This document shows positions 17,383 to 26,112 of a stretch of 64,000 bases of DNA, piece by piece (the first letter of the stretch is position 1; the number at the start of each line of letters is the position of its first letter). Location of the stretch: NCBI GenBank assembly GCA_003222675.1, contig QHWT01000043.1:124001-188000 (forward strand), read 5' to 3'. Under the pieces are notes generated by a model. The model worked only from the letters and a program-made list of their open reading frames with translations, was not told the DNA's origin and searched no databases. Source of the stretch: Acidobacteriota bacterium (GTDB taxonomy: Bacteria; Acidobacteriota; Vicinamibacteria; Vicinamibacterales; 2-12-FULL-66-21). Made by a program: the position numbers and the translations under genes.

Positions 17383-18276
17383 TCGGCGAACACGACGCGT
17401 GATCCGGGGCGCACGAGCGAGGCAACTTTCATCGCATCCCAGTTCGTCAGCCGGACGCAGCCGTGCGATTCCGTCTTGCCGATCTTCGATGGCTCCGGTG
17501 TGCCGTGCAGGCCATAGTGCGGACGCGTGATGTCGATCCACACCACGCCGACGGGATTGTTCGGCCCCGCCTTGATCGTCGCCTTTGAGTGCGTCGGCTC
17601 GGCATCCCAGAACAGCTGCGGGTTGTAGTGGAACTCCGGATTGCGACGCACGCCCGTGACCTTCCATTCGCCGATAGGCAGCGGATCGTGCTGGCTGCCT
17701 GTCGTCACCGGGGCGTACAACAGCCGGTGGCCGCTGCCGTCAGTGATCGTTATCGAAGAAGTGGAGCGCGTCACGGTCACGATCACGTCTGCGGCATTCT
17801 CTCCGCCGGTTTGTTGACCGCGTGGTGGCCCGACCGGTTGCACCGTGTCGAGCACGTTTGGTACCAGGATCTCTTCACCGGCCGCAAACTTCGCCGCCGG
17901 GTTGAGCCGCCGCAACAGGGCGGGGCTCGCGTGAAAACGCTCACCAAGCTCTTCGACCGCGTCGCGATAATTCAGGGCCGGTAGAGCGGCCTGCGCCATC
18001 AAATCATCCGGTATCTTCGGCGTGAACGGGCCCGCGACGTCCTCGTCCGCGATGCGATAACGGATGACCGGATCGTTTGGGAAGGCGCCTGGTTGTCCAC
18101 CGGCTTTTTGATATGCGGCGAGTGCACGTTGGGATCACCTGTGTCTGAAGCGCCTCCTGCAATTCGGGCGTCAAGGGAGACGCGACCGTTTGAGGCGGCG
18201 CGGATGGCCGCGCAGGCGCGGGTGGTTGCTGCGCCGCCATTGCCGCCAGCCACGCGCACAGGATCGGGCCAATCAC
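17379..18276 (-). pseudogene. L,D-transpeptidase gene with frame-breaking loss in its N-terminal domain
   Basis: The gene would start at GTG 18276 (GTGA overlap with the phosphoesterase stop), with a signal peptide (VIGPILCAWLAAMAAQQ) and TPELQEALQTQ, the start of a peptidoglycan-binding domain. Near 18134-18139 the frame is lost; the continuation in another frame reads RALAAYQKAGGQPG and runs into the C-terminal YkuD domain with the catalytic motif SHGCVRLTNWDA. The intact part from ATG 18002 gives 207 residues with the whole catalytic domain but no signal peptide. About 15-20 residues of the binding domain appear to be missing. As sequenced, export of the enzyme is not expected. Confidence 0.8.
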
Positions 18277-19073
18277 GAATGCACCTCGACGGGCGTCCGG
18301 CGATCGGCCCCGCTCCTGCGCTCGGCGGCGCTCAAGGTGGTGCCGACTTCGATGAGCCTGAATGGGCGGGTGGGAAACGTTTCGCGCATCAGCGACATCG
18401 ATACGTTGAACACCGGAACGTTCGTGCGTGTGCGTCCTTCCGGCTGCCCGTGGTGCGCATGCCCATGGAAGACGGCAGTTACGGGGAACCGCGTAATCGG
18501 ATCTTCGAGACGGCTGCAGCCCAGAAACGGGAAAATGTCGAGCGGTTCGCCTTCGACGGTTGCCGCGATTGGCGCGTAATGCAGTACCGCGATCAGTCGA
18601 TCGGTGCGAAGGCGCGCCAGCGCGGACTCGAGCTTCAAGGCTTCGTCCACGGCGGCGTGCACGAACTTCTTGATGATCTCTTCGCCCCACGGACCGAGCG
18701 CCCGCCTGCCAAAACCGCCCGCAAATCCCTTCACCCCCGCGAAGCCGATGCCGTGCACCTCTATCGTGTCCCCATCGAGCGTGATGATCCCCGCGTCGGC
18801 GAGCACCTTTCTGATCTCGTCCTGCTGGTTGGATTCGAAGTCGTGATTGCCGAGCACGCAGACGATAGGAATCTTGATCGACGCCGTGATCTCCTTGATG
18901 AGCGCTTTCGCCTCCTCGACGAGGCCGTAATCGGTCAGATCTCCACAGAGCGTCAGGACATCGGCGGTTTCCGAGATCTGCGAGAAGAGGGGCTGGAGCG
19001 AGCCGGGCGTGGAGGTCCGTCCGTAGTGGAGATCTCCGAGCGCGGCTATACGAACGGTTTCCTTCGTCGACAT
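18273..19073 (-). CDS. calcineurin-like metallophosphoesterase
   Basis: The start ATG 19073 (MSTKETVRIAALGDLHYG) was preferred over an upstream in-frame ATG because the phosphoesterase fold begins directly there. Motifs in order are GDLHYG, LCGDLTDYG, LGNHDFES, LHYAP and GHAHHGQPEG, the complete metal-binding set. The 266 residues have no signal peptide, so it is cytoplasmic. The stop overlaps the L,D-transpeptidase start. The substrate is not determined; similar proteins hydrolyse phosphodiesters or nucleotides. Confidence 0.9.
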   Translation of the reverse strand: MSTKETVRIAALGDLHYGRTSTPGSLQPLFSQISETADVLTLCGDLTDYGLVEEAKALIKEITASIKIPIVCVLGNHDFESNQQDEIRKVLADAGIITLDGDTIEVHGIGFAGVKGFAGGFGRRALGPWGEEIIKKFVHAAVDEALKLESALARLRTDRLIAVLHYAPIAATVEGEPLDIFPFLGCSRLEDPITRFPVTAVFHGHAHHGQPEGRTRTNVPVFNVSMSLMRETFPTRPFRLIEVGTTLSAAERRSGADRRTPVEVHS

Positions 19074-19120
19074 GCCAATGGCTGATGAGCAAAGGGCATA
19101 CCGCACCCGCCGACATTGTC

Positions 19121-19288
19121 GAGGTTCGAGGTCCGGGTCCGAGGTGGGAGATCGGAGGTCGGAGGTCCGAGGTCGGAGATCGGGTCGGAGGTCGGACGTC
19201 CGAAGTGCGAGGTGCGACGTCCGAATCCCAAGGCCTGAAGCCCGAAGCCCGAAGCCTGAAGCCCCGAAGCCCCGAAGCCCCGAAGCCT
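19121..19288. repeat. 7-base-period repeat array (GGTCGGA then AGCCCGA words)
   Basis: The stretch between the phosphoesterase start and a small gene is a run of heptamers, first GGTCGGA/GGTCCGA types, then AGCCCGA/AGCCTGA types, with a few 6- and 8-base units. It contains no gene. The period is 7 although the word changes along the array. Confidence 0.8.
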
Positions 19289-19523
19289 AGAGATTCCCCA
19301 ACTGCGCATCGAGCGCAGCGATTGCCTGCTCGAGCATTCTGCGATGGGCGGGGACGGTTGCTCGGCTCAGATCCTCCGCGGCACGGATCCGCGCGAGTTC
19401 CAGCGTCGCGCGCCGCGCCGTGCGTGCTTTCTGCTCGGAGGTGAGCGCAGGCTTCACCGTGCGGCCCCGTGCCGCCTCCTCCTGCTGAAACTCCACGCTC
19501 TTTGATTCGAAGCCGCGGGCCAT
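19287..19523 (-). CDS. conserved hypothetical helical protein (78 aa)
   Basis: The 78-residue product (start MARGFESKSVEFQQEEAARG) is almost entirely helical and charged, with a probable coiled coil at residues 30-75 (ATLELARIRAAEDLSRA). There is no signal peptide or membrane segment. It is flanked on both sides by heptad repeat arrays. Short proteins of this kind are found in Acidobacteria as conserved hypotheticals; function unknown. Confidence 0.65.
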   Translation of the reverse strand: MARGFESKSVEFQQEEAARGRTVKPALTSEQKARTARRATLELARIRAAEDLSRATVPAHRRMLEQAIAALDAQLGNL

Positions 19524-19592
19524 ATCAGCTATCAGCTACCAGCTACCAGCTACCAGCTACCAGCTACCAGCTTTCAGCTATTAGCTGCCAGT
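19524..19592. repeat. 7-base-period repeat array (TACCAGC words)
   Basis: About nine heptamers lie in a row, most of them TACCAGC or TATCAGC, in the gap upstream of the small helical gene. The same word builds the much larger array at 26113-26388. Confidence 0.85.
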
Positions 19593-19679
19593 TTCCGGTG
19601 GGGGCGACGCTGAACGGTGGTCGCCGGCAGCTGAAGCTGGAACCCGGCCGTCTCAATGCCAGTCCTATAATAACGATTC

Positions 19680-20396
19680 ATGCGCATGATTCGTCTCTCC
19701 GCGCTGGGCGCTGCCCTGCTTGTCATCGCCGGCGGTGCCTGCAGCCGCAGCGCTCCTGAGGCCCAGTCCGCATCGGCGCCGCAGGTGACGGCCCCCGCGC
19801 CATCACCCGCCGCGTCACCCGATGATTCAGGCCGGCCCAAGATCGTCGCGCTTGGCGACAGCCTGACGGCCGGTTACGGCCTCCTGGAGCTGCAAGCGTA
19901 TCCAGCGTTGCTTCAGAAGAAACTCGACGAGGACGGCTACGGTTGGGGAGTCGTGAACGCGGGTGTGTCCGGCGACACGTCGGCGGCCGGCCTGCAACGA
20001 CTCGACTGGGCGCTGCAGGAGCAGAACGTGCGCGTGCTGATTGTCGAACTCGGGGCGAACGATGGCTTGCGCGGTCTGCCCGTTGATCAGATGAAGAAGA
20101 ACCTGGCCGCGATCATCGAAGCCGCGCAGACACGGCGGATTGCCGTGCTGCTGCTGGGCATGGAAGCGCCACCTAACTACGGTCCCGAGTACGCGGCGTC
20201 GTTCCGTCAGGTGTACCGCGATCTCGCGCGTCAGTACAAGATAATCCTCGTGCCGTTCATGCTCGACAAGGTCGCCGGCATCTCCACGCTCAACCAGGCC
20301 GACGGCATCCATCCCAACATCGAAGGCACACATATCGTCGCCGACACACTGTGGCACGCGCTCAGGCCGATGGTGGACGCGGCGAACGCCTCATGA
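19680..20396 (+). CDS. tesA: SGNH-type arylesterase/lysophospholipase (TesA-like), lipoprotein
   Basis: The 238-residue product begins with a lipoprotein signal ending in the lipobox VIAGGAC and a Pro/Ala-rich linker. The SGNH hydrolase fold follows with block I GDSLTAGYG (catalytic Ser), block II Gly in NAGVSGDTS, block III GANDGLRG and block V DGIHPNIEGTHI (catalytic Asp/His), so the active site is complete. TesA-like enzymes hydrolyse acyl esters and thioesters. It is the first gene of a three-gene overlapping operon with a YbbA-like ATPase and a YbbP-like permease, as seen in many bacteria. Confidence 0.92.
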   Translation: MRMIRLSALGAALLVIAGGACSRSAPEAQSASAPQVTAPAPSPAASPDDSGRPKIVALGDSLTAGYGLLELQAYPALLQKKLDEDGYGWGVVNAGVSGDTSAAGLQRLDWALQEQNVRVLIVELGANDGLRGLPVDQMKKNLAAIIEAAQTRRIAVLLLGMEAPPNYGPEYAASFRQVYRDLARQYKIILVPFMLDKVAGISTLNQADGIHPNIEGTHIVADTLWHALRPMVDAANAS

Positions 20397-21079
20397 TCGA
20401 GCTCCACGGGGTCTCGCGGACCGTTCCGAGCGGCGACACGATGCTCACGATCCTGCAACCCATGGATCTTCGCATCGACTCGGGTCGCGTGATTGCGATC
20501 ACGGGACCCTCAGGCAGCGGCAAGTCCACGCTACTCGGCTTGCTCGCGGGTCTCGACGCGCCCTCGACGGGACAAATCCTGATCGACGGGTCCGACATCA
20601 CGGCCATGTCGGAAGACGCGCTCGCGCGGTTTCGTGGCACGCGGATCGGTTTCGTCTTCCAGTTCTTTCACCTGCTGCCCTCTCTGACCGCGCTTGAGAA
20701 CGTCCGTGTGCCGCTCGAGATCGCCGGCGCTTCCGATGCCGGACCGCGGGCGGATGCGCTGCTCAACGAAGTGGGTCTCGCACCGCGGCGCCATCACTAC
20801 CCGTCACAACTCTCCGGCGGCGAGCAGCAGCGCGTAGCGATCGCGCGGGCGCTGGCGAACAACCCGCCGATTCTGCTCGCCGACGAACCGACCGGCAATC
20901 TCGACAGCGGCACCGGCCATCAGGTGATCGATCTGCTGATCGACGTGAACCGACGGCGCGGCACGACGGTCGTGCTCGTCACGCACGACGCGGAGCTCGC
21001 GCAGCGCGCGGACCGGACCATCGCGCTACGCGACGGCCGGATTGTCGGCGTCACCGACGTGCACGCATCAACGACATGA
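20393..21079 (+). CDS. ybbA: YbbA-like ABC transporter ATP-binding protein
   Basis: The ATG at 20393 overlaps the esterase stop (ATGA). The 228-residue ATPase has Walker [10 protein letters not shown], a Q-loop [18 protein letters not shown], signature [15 protein letters not shown], Walker [14 protein letters not shown] and the switch His (VLVTHD). It belongs to the LolD/MacB/FtsE group, whose members drive mechanotransmission through FtsX-fold permeases. The next gene supplies that permease, overlapping by 4 bases. Confidence 0.94.
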   Translation: MIELHGVSRTVPSGDTMLTILQPMDLRIDSGRVIAITGPSGSGKSTLLGLLAGLDAPSTGQILIDGSDITAMSEDALARFRGTRIGFVFQFFHLLPSLTALENVRVPLEIAGASDAGPRADALLNEVGLAPRRHHYPSQLSGGEQQRVAIARALANNPPILLADEPTGNLDSGTGHQVIDLLIDVNRRRGTTVVLVTHDAELAQRADRTIALRDGRIVGVTDVHASTT

Positions 21080-23685
21080 CCTTCGTCTTTCTCATGGCGG
21101 CGCGGGAGATTCGCGCATCCTGGCGCCGCCTGCTGTTCTTCTTCGTCTGCGTGGCGATCGGTGTCGGCGCCATTGTCGCCCTCCGTTCCATGATCCAGAA
21201 CGTGCGGGGCGACCTCGCGCGCGAAGCGCGCGCGCTCATCGCCGGCGACGTCGCGATTGGAACGAATCGGCCGTGGACCCCCGAGCTTCGCGCCGCGATC
21301 GACCGTCGCCTGTCGGAAGCCCCCGTGCAGGAGCGTCAGGAGGCGGTGGAGGTCGCGACGATGGTGCGGCCCGCGGAAGGGAAAGGTGCCGCGGTCGCTC
21401 GCATGGTGGAGTTGCGCGGCGTCCAGACAGGCTTTCCCTTTTACGGTCGCGTGGTGCTGCAGGACGCGCGGGAGTTCACGCACGATCTCCTGCGCAATCG
21501 CGGCGTGCTGGTGCGCCCCGAGCTCCTCGCACAGCTCGGGCTCGCCGAGGGCGACCGATTGATGATCGGCGGCGGGGCGTTCACGATACGCGGCGTCATC
21601 TCGCAGGAGCCGGGACGGCGGGCTGGCGCGTTCAGCTTCGGCTCGCGCGTGATGGTCGACCTCGACGACCTCCGCGCCACCGGCTTGCTGACATTCGGCA
21701 GCCGCGCCCGCTACGAGATTCTGCTGAAGATGACCGACGGTATCGAGCCGTTGACCCGCGATCTGCGGGCGCGCTTCCGCGATCGATTCGTAACCGTGCG
21801 GTCGTACCGATCAACGGAAGATCAGATTGGCGATAACCTGACCCGCGCCGAGAATTACCTGAGCCTCGTCGGCTTCGTCATACTCGTTCTCGGCGGGATC
21901 GGCGTGTGGAGCGTCACACGCGTGTTCGTGCGCCAGAAGATCAAGAGCATCGCGATCCTGAAGTGCGTCGGGGCGACGACGAAGCAGGTCCTGTCGGCCT
22001 ACGTCCTGCAGGTGGTGCTGCTCGGGCTCGCGGGAAGCGCCCTGGGCGTTGCGCTCGCACGCGCGGGGCTCGCCGCGATCCCCGCATCGATTGCGGCGTC
22101 CCTCGGAACCGAACGGACCGGCCTCACGGCGTCGGCCGTCGGACAAGGCGTCAGCGTCGGCATCCTCGTGTCGCTGCTGTTCTCGCTGGTACCGCTGCTC
22201 GAGGTGCGCCGCGTGAAGCCATTGCTGCTGCTGCGGGGCGGCACGACCGCGGGACTGCCTGGTCCAGCCGCGCTCCCGCCCTGGTGGACGGTCGCGGGAA
22301 TAGGCGGTCGCCTCGCCCGAGTCGACTGGCTGCAGGTGACGGTCGCGGTCGGCGTCAGCGCGGCGCTCGTCGCGATCGCGAGCTGGCAGGCCGCATCCCT
22401 CCGCGTCGGCCTCGTCGTCTCCATTGGCTTTGGCGGCGTCGCATTCGTGCTGCACCTGGCGAGCAGCGCGATCGTGTTCGCGGTGCGGCCGCTGACGCAT
22501 GCGAAAGGATTTGCGCTGCGGCACGCGGTACTCAGTCTCGGCCGGCCCGCAAACCAGACACGCGTGATCCTGCTCGCGGTCGGTCTCGGCAGCTTCTTCG
22601 TGATTGGCGTGCGATCGCTGCAGGCAAATCTCCTCAAAGAGTTCTCGCTGGAATTGTCGTCCGGCGGCGCCGACATGTTCCTGATCGAGATCCTCCCGAA
22701 CCAGGTGGACCGGGTCCGCACGTTTCTCGATGCGCGCAGGGCGGCAACCTCGGGACCCGCGCGACTGATCCCCGTGCTGCGCGCGCGCGTCACCGGCGTC
22801 CGCGGCCGCGAGACGAATCTCGGATCGTTCGACGACGTGCGACGGCAGGGATCGCTCGCACGCGAGTACGTGATCACGTATCGCGATCACCTCGAACCGA
22901 ACGAAACGATCATCGATGGAAAATTCTGGACGGGGCAGCCGCCGCTCGACGAGCGGGCGAGCCCCGTCGAAGTGTCGGTCGAGCAGAGCATTCACGAGCG
23001 GTTCAAGATCAACGTTGGCGATGTTGTGCGCTTCGACATCCTCGGCAGGGTGCTCGACGCACGCGTGACGAGCGTGCGGGAGGTGCAGTGGGAGGATGCG
23101 AGAAATGGCGGATTCATGTTCGTGTTCCGGCCCGGACCCTTTACCCACGCGCCTCAGACCTGGATTGGCATCCTGCGCGCGCCCGAAGACGCGGTGCAAC
23201 GCGGCCGCTTTCAGCGCGATCTCGTCGCCGAGTTTCCAAACATTTCCGCAATCGATGTGCGTGAGGTGCTCGCGACGCTCAGCAATGCCGTCAAGAACCT
23301 GACGCTCGCGATCTCCATCGTTGGCGGGATTGCGCTGCTGAGCGGAGTGCTGATCCTCGTTGGCGCCGTCGCGATGACGAAGTTTCAGCGCGTGTACGAA
23401 GCCGCGATCCTGCGCACGCTGGGCGCGAGCACCCGGATGCTCGGCGCCATGCTCGCGTTCGAATACGGCGTGCTTGGCCTTCTGGCCGGCGCGGTCGGCG
23501 GCCTGGGCGCCGTGGCGCTGACGTGGGGTGTGTCGCGCCACGTTCTCGATATCCCATGGCGTCCGAACCCGCTGCTCGCGATGACCGGCGCCGTAATCAC
23601 GACCATCCTCGTCGGCATTGTCGGCGTGGTGGCAAGCTATGATGTCCTGAGGAAGAAGCCCCTCGGAACGTTAAGGGCGGAGTAA
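21076..23685 (+). CDS. ybbP: YbbP-like FtsX-fold ABC permease (869 aa)
   Basis: The gene overlaps the ATPase gene by 4 bases. The 869 residues have a first membrane helix at about 15-38, a large periplasmic region, an FtsX domain at about 255-380 (LVGFVILVLGGIGVWSVTRV, then IKSIAILKCVGATTKQVLSA), two central helices (about 410-470), a second periplasmic region and a C-terminal FtsX domain (about 735-860). This double layout with ten helices matches YbbP. Together with the ATPase and the TesA-like lipoprotein it probably handles lipid or lipid-linked substrates at the inner membrane; the exact substrate is unknown. Confidence 0.92.
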   Translation: MTFVFLMAAREIRASWRRLLFFFVCVAIGVGAIVALRSMIQNVRGDLAREARALIAGDVAIGTNRPWTPELRAAIDRRLSEAPVQERQEAVEVATMVRPAEGKGAAVARMVELRGVQTGFPFYGRVVLQDAREFTHDLLRNRGVLVRPELLAQLGLAEGDRLMIGGGAFTIRGVISQEPGRRAGAFSFGSRVMVDLDDLRATGLLTFGSRARYEILLKMTDGIEPLTRDLRARFRDRFVTVRSYRSTEDQIGDNLTRAENYLSLVGFVILVLGGIGVWSVTRVFVRQKIKSIAILKCVGATTKQVLSAYVLQVVLLGLAGSALGVALARAGLAAIPASIAASLGTERTGLTASAVGQGVSVGILVSLLFSLVPLLEVRRVKPLLLLRGGTTAGLPGPAALPPWWTVAGIGGRLARVDWLQVTVAVGVSAALVAIASWQAASLRVGLVVSIGFGGVAFVLHLASSAIVFAVRPLTHAKGFALRHAVLSLGRPANQTRVILLAVGLGSFFVIGVRSLQANLLKEFSLELSSGGADMFLIEILPNQVDRVRTFLDARRAATSGPARLIPVLRARVTGVRGRETNLGSFDDVRRQGSLAREYVITYRDHLEPNETIIDGKFWTGQPPLDERASPVEVSVEQSIHERFKINVGDVVRFDILGRVLDARVTSVREVQWEDARNGGFMFVFRPGPFTHAPQTWIGILRAPEDAVQRGRFQRDLVAEFPNISAIDVREVLATLSNAVKNLTLAISIVGGIALLSGVLILVGAVAMTKFQRVYEAAILRTLGASTRMLGAMLAFEYGVLGLLAGAVGGLGAVALTWGVSRHVLDIPWRPNPLLAMTGAVITTILVGIVGVVASYDVLRKKPLGTLRAE

Positions 23686-23689
23686 ACGT

Positions 23690-23785
23690 CGGCCCCCGGC
23701 CCCCGGCCGTCGGATCCCGGCTCTCGGCCCTCGGACTTTGGACCTCGGATCTCGGCCCTCGGACCTCGGATCTTTGGACCTCGAA
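23690..23785. repeat. 7-base-period repeat array (TCGGACC/TCGGATC words)
   Basis: The whole gap between the permease stop and the next start is built of heptamers such as TCGGACC, TCGGATC and TCGGCCC, with two longer TTTGGACC units. It leaves no room for an ordinary ribosome-binding site ahead of the ATG at 23787. Confidence 0.8.
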
Positions 23786-23786
23786 C

Positions 23787-24533
23787 ATGATCACCCACGA
23801 AATCATCGGCGACGACATGCAGGCGGTGGTGCTGAACCTTGGCGCGGGCGACGTCGTTCGCGCGGAGGCGGGTGCCCTGATGTTCATGACGGAGGCCGTC
23901 GAAATGGATGCGAAGATGGAGGGGGGACTGCTCGGCGGCCTGAAGCGCAAGGTCCTGGCAGGCGAGAGCCTCTTCATCACTTACTTCCGCGGCGCGGGCG
24001 CCGGGGCGCGCCTTGCGTTTGCGGGTCCGTATCCCGGCAAGATCATTCACATGCCACTCGCGGGGCAGCAGATGCTCTGTCAGCGCGACGCGTTCCTCTG
24101 TGCGACGGGGAACATCGATCTCAGCATCGCATTCACCAGGCGGCTCGGCGCAGGCTTCTTCGGCGGCGAAGGGTTCATCCTTCAGAAGATGGAGGGCACC
24201 GGCGATCTGTTCATCCATAGCGGCGGCACAATCGTGCCCGTGGAACTCCACGTTGGGGAGCGCCTGCGCGTCGACACGGGATGTCTCGTGGCCCTCGAAC
24301 CGACCGTCGACTACGACATCGCGCGTGTTGGCGGCATCAAGACCAGCCTCTTCGGCGGAGAGGGATTGTTCTTCGCCTCGCTCACCGGTCCCGGGCGCAT
24401 CTGGCTCCAGACACTGCCATTCTCGCGCCTCGCCGAGCGCATCCACCAGGCGTTCCGCAGCGACCGCGATGACGTGAAACGCGATTTCGGCGGCGCGTTC
24501 GGGAAGATCGGAGACTTGATCGGCGGCGAGTAA
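23787..24533 (+). CDS. AIM24/TIGR00266-family protein
   Basis: The 248-residue product is rich in beta strands and Gly, with the family hallmarks VVRAEAGALMFMTEAVEMD near the start, ESLFITYF, GEGFILQKMEGTGDLFIHSG and GGIKTSLFGGEGLFFASLTG. The family forms a double-psi beta-like fold and is found from bacteria to mitochondria (Aim24). No signal peptide is present. The function of bacterial members is poorly defined. The gene lies alone between two heptad repeat arrays. Confidence 0.9.
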   Translation: MITHEIIGDDMQAVVLNLGAGDVVRAEAGALMFMTEAVEMDAKMEGGLLGGLKRKVLAGESLFITYFRGAGAGARLAFAGPYPGKIIHMPLAGQQMLCQRDAFLCATGNIDLSIAFTRRLGAGFFGGEGFILQKMEGTGDLFIHSGGTIVPVELHVGERLRVDTGCLVALEPTVDYDIARVGGIKTSLFGGEGLFFASLTGPGRIWLQTLPFSRLAERIHQAFRSDRDDVKRDFGGAFGKIGDLIGGE

Positions 24534-24626
24534 TCAGGCTTCAGGCTTCAGGCTTTGGGCTTCGGGCGTTTCGCGCATTGCATCGCGACCTCACGCCTCG
24601 GGTCTCGCGCCTCGTGCCTCGCGATT
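24534..24626. repeat. two 7-base-period arrays (CAGGCTT words, then CTCGNNN words)
   Basis: Directly after the stop come CAGGCTT, CAGGCTT, CAGGCTT and TGGGCTT. From 24586 a second run of heptamers follows, each with a CTCG core (CGCCTCG, GGTCTCG, CGCCTCG, TGCCTCG). Both runs have a period of 7 with different words. Confidence 0.75.
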
Positions 24627-24697
24627 CTGCTATCATGAGGTTTTCTGGGCGCGTCTGCGGGCCGCGTCCTGAGGTGCTCCCCGGGGAGATCCAGCAC

Positions 24698-25036
24698 ATG
24701 GATACGTCGGTCTACAAGGACGCGCTGCTTCGCAAGCGCGGCGAGATCCTCGCGGCAGGGGGCGGCGTGAAGCCGCTGCAGGCGTCAATGGACGTGAATT
24801 CCCGGCAGGGCGATCTCGCCGATCAGGCGAGCGGCAACAACGAAGTGCACATCCAGCTGAAGCTGAAACAGACAGACGCGAAGATTCTCCAGGCCATCGA
24901 AGAAGCGCTCTGGCGGATCGAAAAGGGCACCTACGGCATCTGCCGTGATTGCGGCGAGCCGATTGCGCCGGCGCGGTTGAATGCCATTCCGTGGACGCGC
25001 GTTTGTATTACCTGCAAGGAAAAGCAAAACGCGTGA
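24698..25036 (+). CDS. DksA/TraR-type zinc finger protein
   Basis: The start ATG 24698 gives 112 residues; a GGGGAG stretch lies 12-17 bases upstream. An N-terminal coiled coil (ILQAIEEALWRIEKGTYG) is followed by the C4 zinc finger ICRDCGEPIAPARL and VCITCKE. DksA-family proteins bind the RNA polymerase secondary channel and adjust transcription, usually with ppGpp. At about 112 residues it is shorter than E. coli DksA (151). The downstream helical protein starts in a GTGA overlap with its stop. Confidence 0.9.
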   Translation: MDTSVYKDALLRKRGEILAAGGGVKPLQASMDVNSRQGDLADQASGNNEVHIQLKLKQTDAKILQAIEEALWRIEKGTYGICRDCGEPIAPARLNAIPWTRVCITCKEKQNA

Positions 25037-25518
25037 AGCCCGCAGACGTCATCGAACTGCTCCGCGAGTTCTATCGCGACAAGGCCTCGATCCGGCAACG
25101 CCACGTCGCGGGCGCGCGGTTCGTCACCAATTACGATTTCAACAACACGTATCAGTACGTGATCGCCAGGGAAGACGTGCAGCTCCGTTGGCTGATCGAC
25201 GCGATTGCCGATCTCGGCGGCACGGTGGACGTCGCCGACGCCTCATTCAGCGCATCGGGCAAGGGAGAGCAGGCACAGGCCTCGATCCTCCGGGAAGACA
25301 GCAATGGCGCGCAGGGGTTCGTGGATCGCTGGCGCGACCGCGTCGAGAAAGTCACCAACGCGCGCAATCGCAACATGCTCCGCGTCATTCTGGGCGAGAC
25401 GATGGAGCACAAGCGGTTCTTCGACCAGGCCATCGCTGGCAGGGAAGACCTGCTCGGCCGGCGCGCCGACGGCGCCGGCACCGGCGGCGGCGTCATGCCG
25501 ACGCGGTGGGTGGAATAG
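25033..25518 (+). CDS. helical, possibly ferritin-like protein (161 aa)
   Basis: The start is GTG 25033 in the overlap with the DksA-like stop. The protein is all-helical with several Glu and His residues in helix positions (REFYRDKASIRQRHVAG, YVIAREDVQLRWLIDAI, LGETMEHKRFFDQAI). The last segment contains an E-x2-E-H pattern that would suit a ferritin-like di-metal site, but the full set of ligands cannot be confirmed by eye. It is soluble. Coupling to a DksA-type regulator suggests stress-related expression; this is inference. Confidence 0.65.
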   Translation: MKPADVIELLREFYRDKASIRQRHVAGARFVTNYDFNNTYQYVIAREDVQLRWLIDAIADLGGTVDVADASFSASGKGEQAQASILREDSNGAQGFVDRWRDRVEKVTNARNRNMLRVILGETMEHKRFFDQAIAGREDLLGRRADGAGTGGGVMPTRWVE

Positions 25519-25590
25519 AAGCGCCTGCGGCCCGCGCGAGGCGACGGAGTGAACCGGCGCAAAGCGCCGGCGCCGAGCGCGCACTGAGAA

Positions 25591-26103
25591 ATGCCGACAG
25601 CGCAAGGGGCGGAGGGCGGAGGACGGAAGACCGAACGTCCTATCGCGGTCGCCTTCGGAAGCAATCTTGGAGACAGACGCGAGGCCATTCTCGCCGCGGC
25701 TGACGAGGTCAGCCGCATCCTTTCGGAATTCCAGCTGTCGTTCCTGATCGAAACGGCGCCGGTCGGCGCGGGCCTGGAAAACGATCCCCTCTATCTGAAC
25801 GCCGCGGGCGTCGGCCGCTCGACGCGCTCGTCGCGCGAGCTGCTCGACGCGTTTCTCGCTATCGAACAACGCCACGGTCGCACGCGCCCTCGCACGAATG
25901 CGCCGAGGACACTCGATCTCGACCTCATTCTCGCAGGCGATGAGATCGTCGACGAGCCTGGGCTTCGAGTGCCGCATCCGCGTTTCCGCGAGCGCGTATT
26001 CGTCCTGGAGCCGCTCGCCACGATTGCGCCCGACTTGATCGATCCCGTCACAGGAAAATCGATCGTGGAGCTGTGGCGCGCAATAATTACGGCCGGCAGG
26101 TGA
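25591..26103 (+). CDS. folK: 6-hydroxymethyl-7,8-dihydropterin pyrophosphokinase
   Basis: The 170-residue product has the HPPK landmarks AFGSNLGDRREAILAA, ETAPVG, DPLYLNAAGVG, the catalytic block RTRPRTNAPRTLDLDLILAG and VPHPRFRERVFVLEPLATIA. The enzyme transfers pyrophosphate from ATP to hydroxymethyl-dihydropterin in folate synthesis, in the cytoplasm. The first 15 residues are not part of the fold, so the true start might be slightly downstream, but no better initiation codon is evident. No other folate gene is adjacent. Confidence 0.93.
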   Translation: MPTAQGAEGGGRKTERPIAVAFGSNLGDRREAILAAADEVSRILSEFQLSFLIETAPVGAGLENDPLYLNAAGVGRSTRSSRELLDAFLAIEQRHGRTRPRTNAPRTLDLDLILAGDEIVDEPGLRVPHPRFRERVFVLEPLATIAPDLIDPVTGKSIVELWRAIITAGR

Positions 26104-26112
26104 CCACGGCCA

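Noticed and set aside
18100-18150. The TGA in the L,D-transpeptidase gap as a selenocysteine codon
   Set aside because: The codons before and after the TGA are in different frames relative to the two conserved halves, so reading through it would not rejoin them.
21811-23541. Long minus-strand frame opposite the YbbP-like permease
   Set aside because: The plus strand has a full permease with helices in the expected places; the antisense frame has no plausible protein features.
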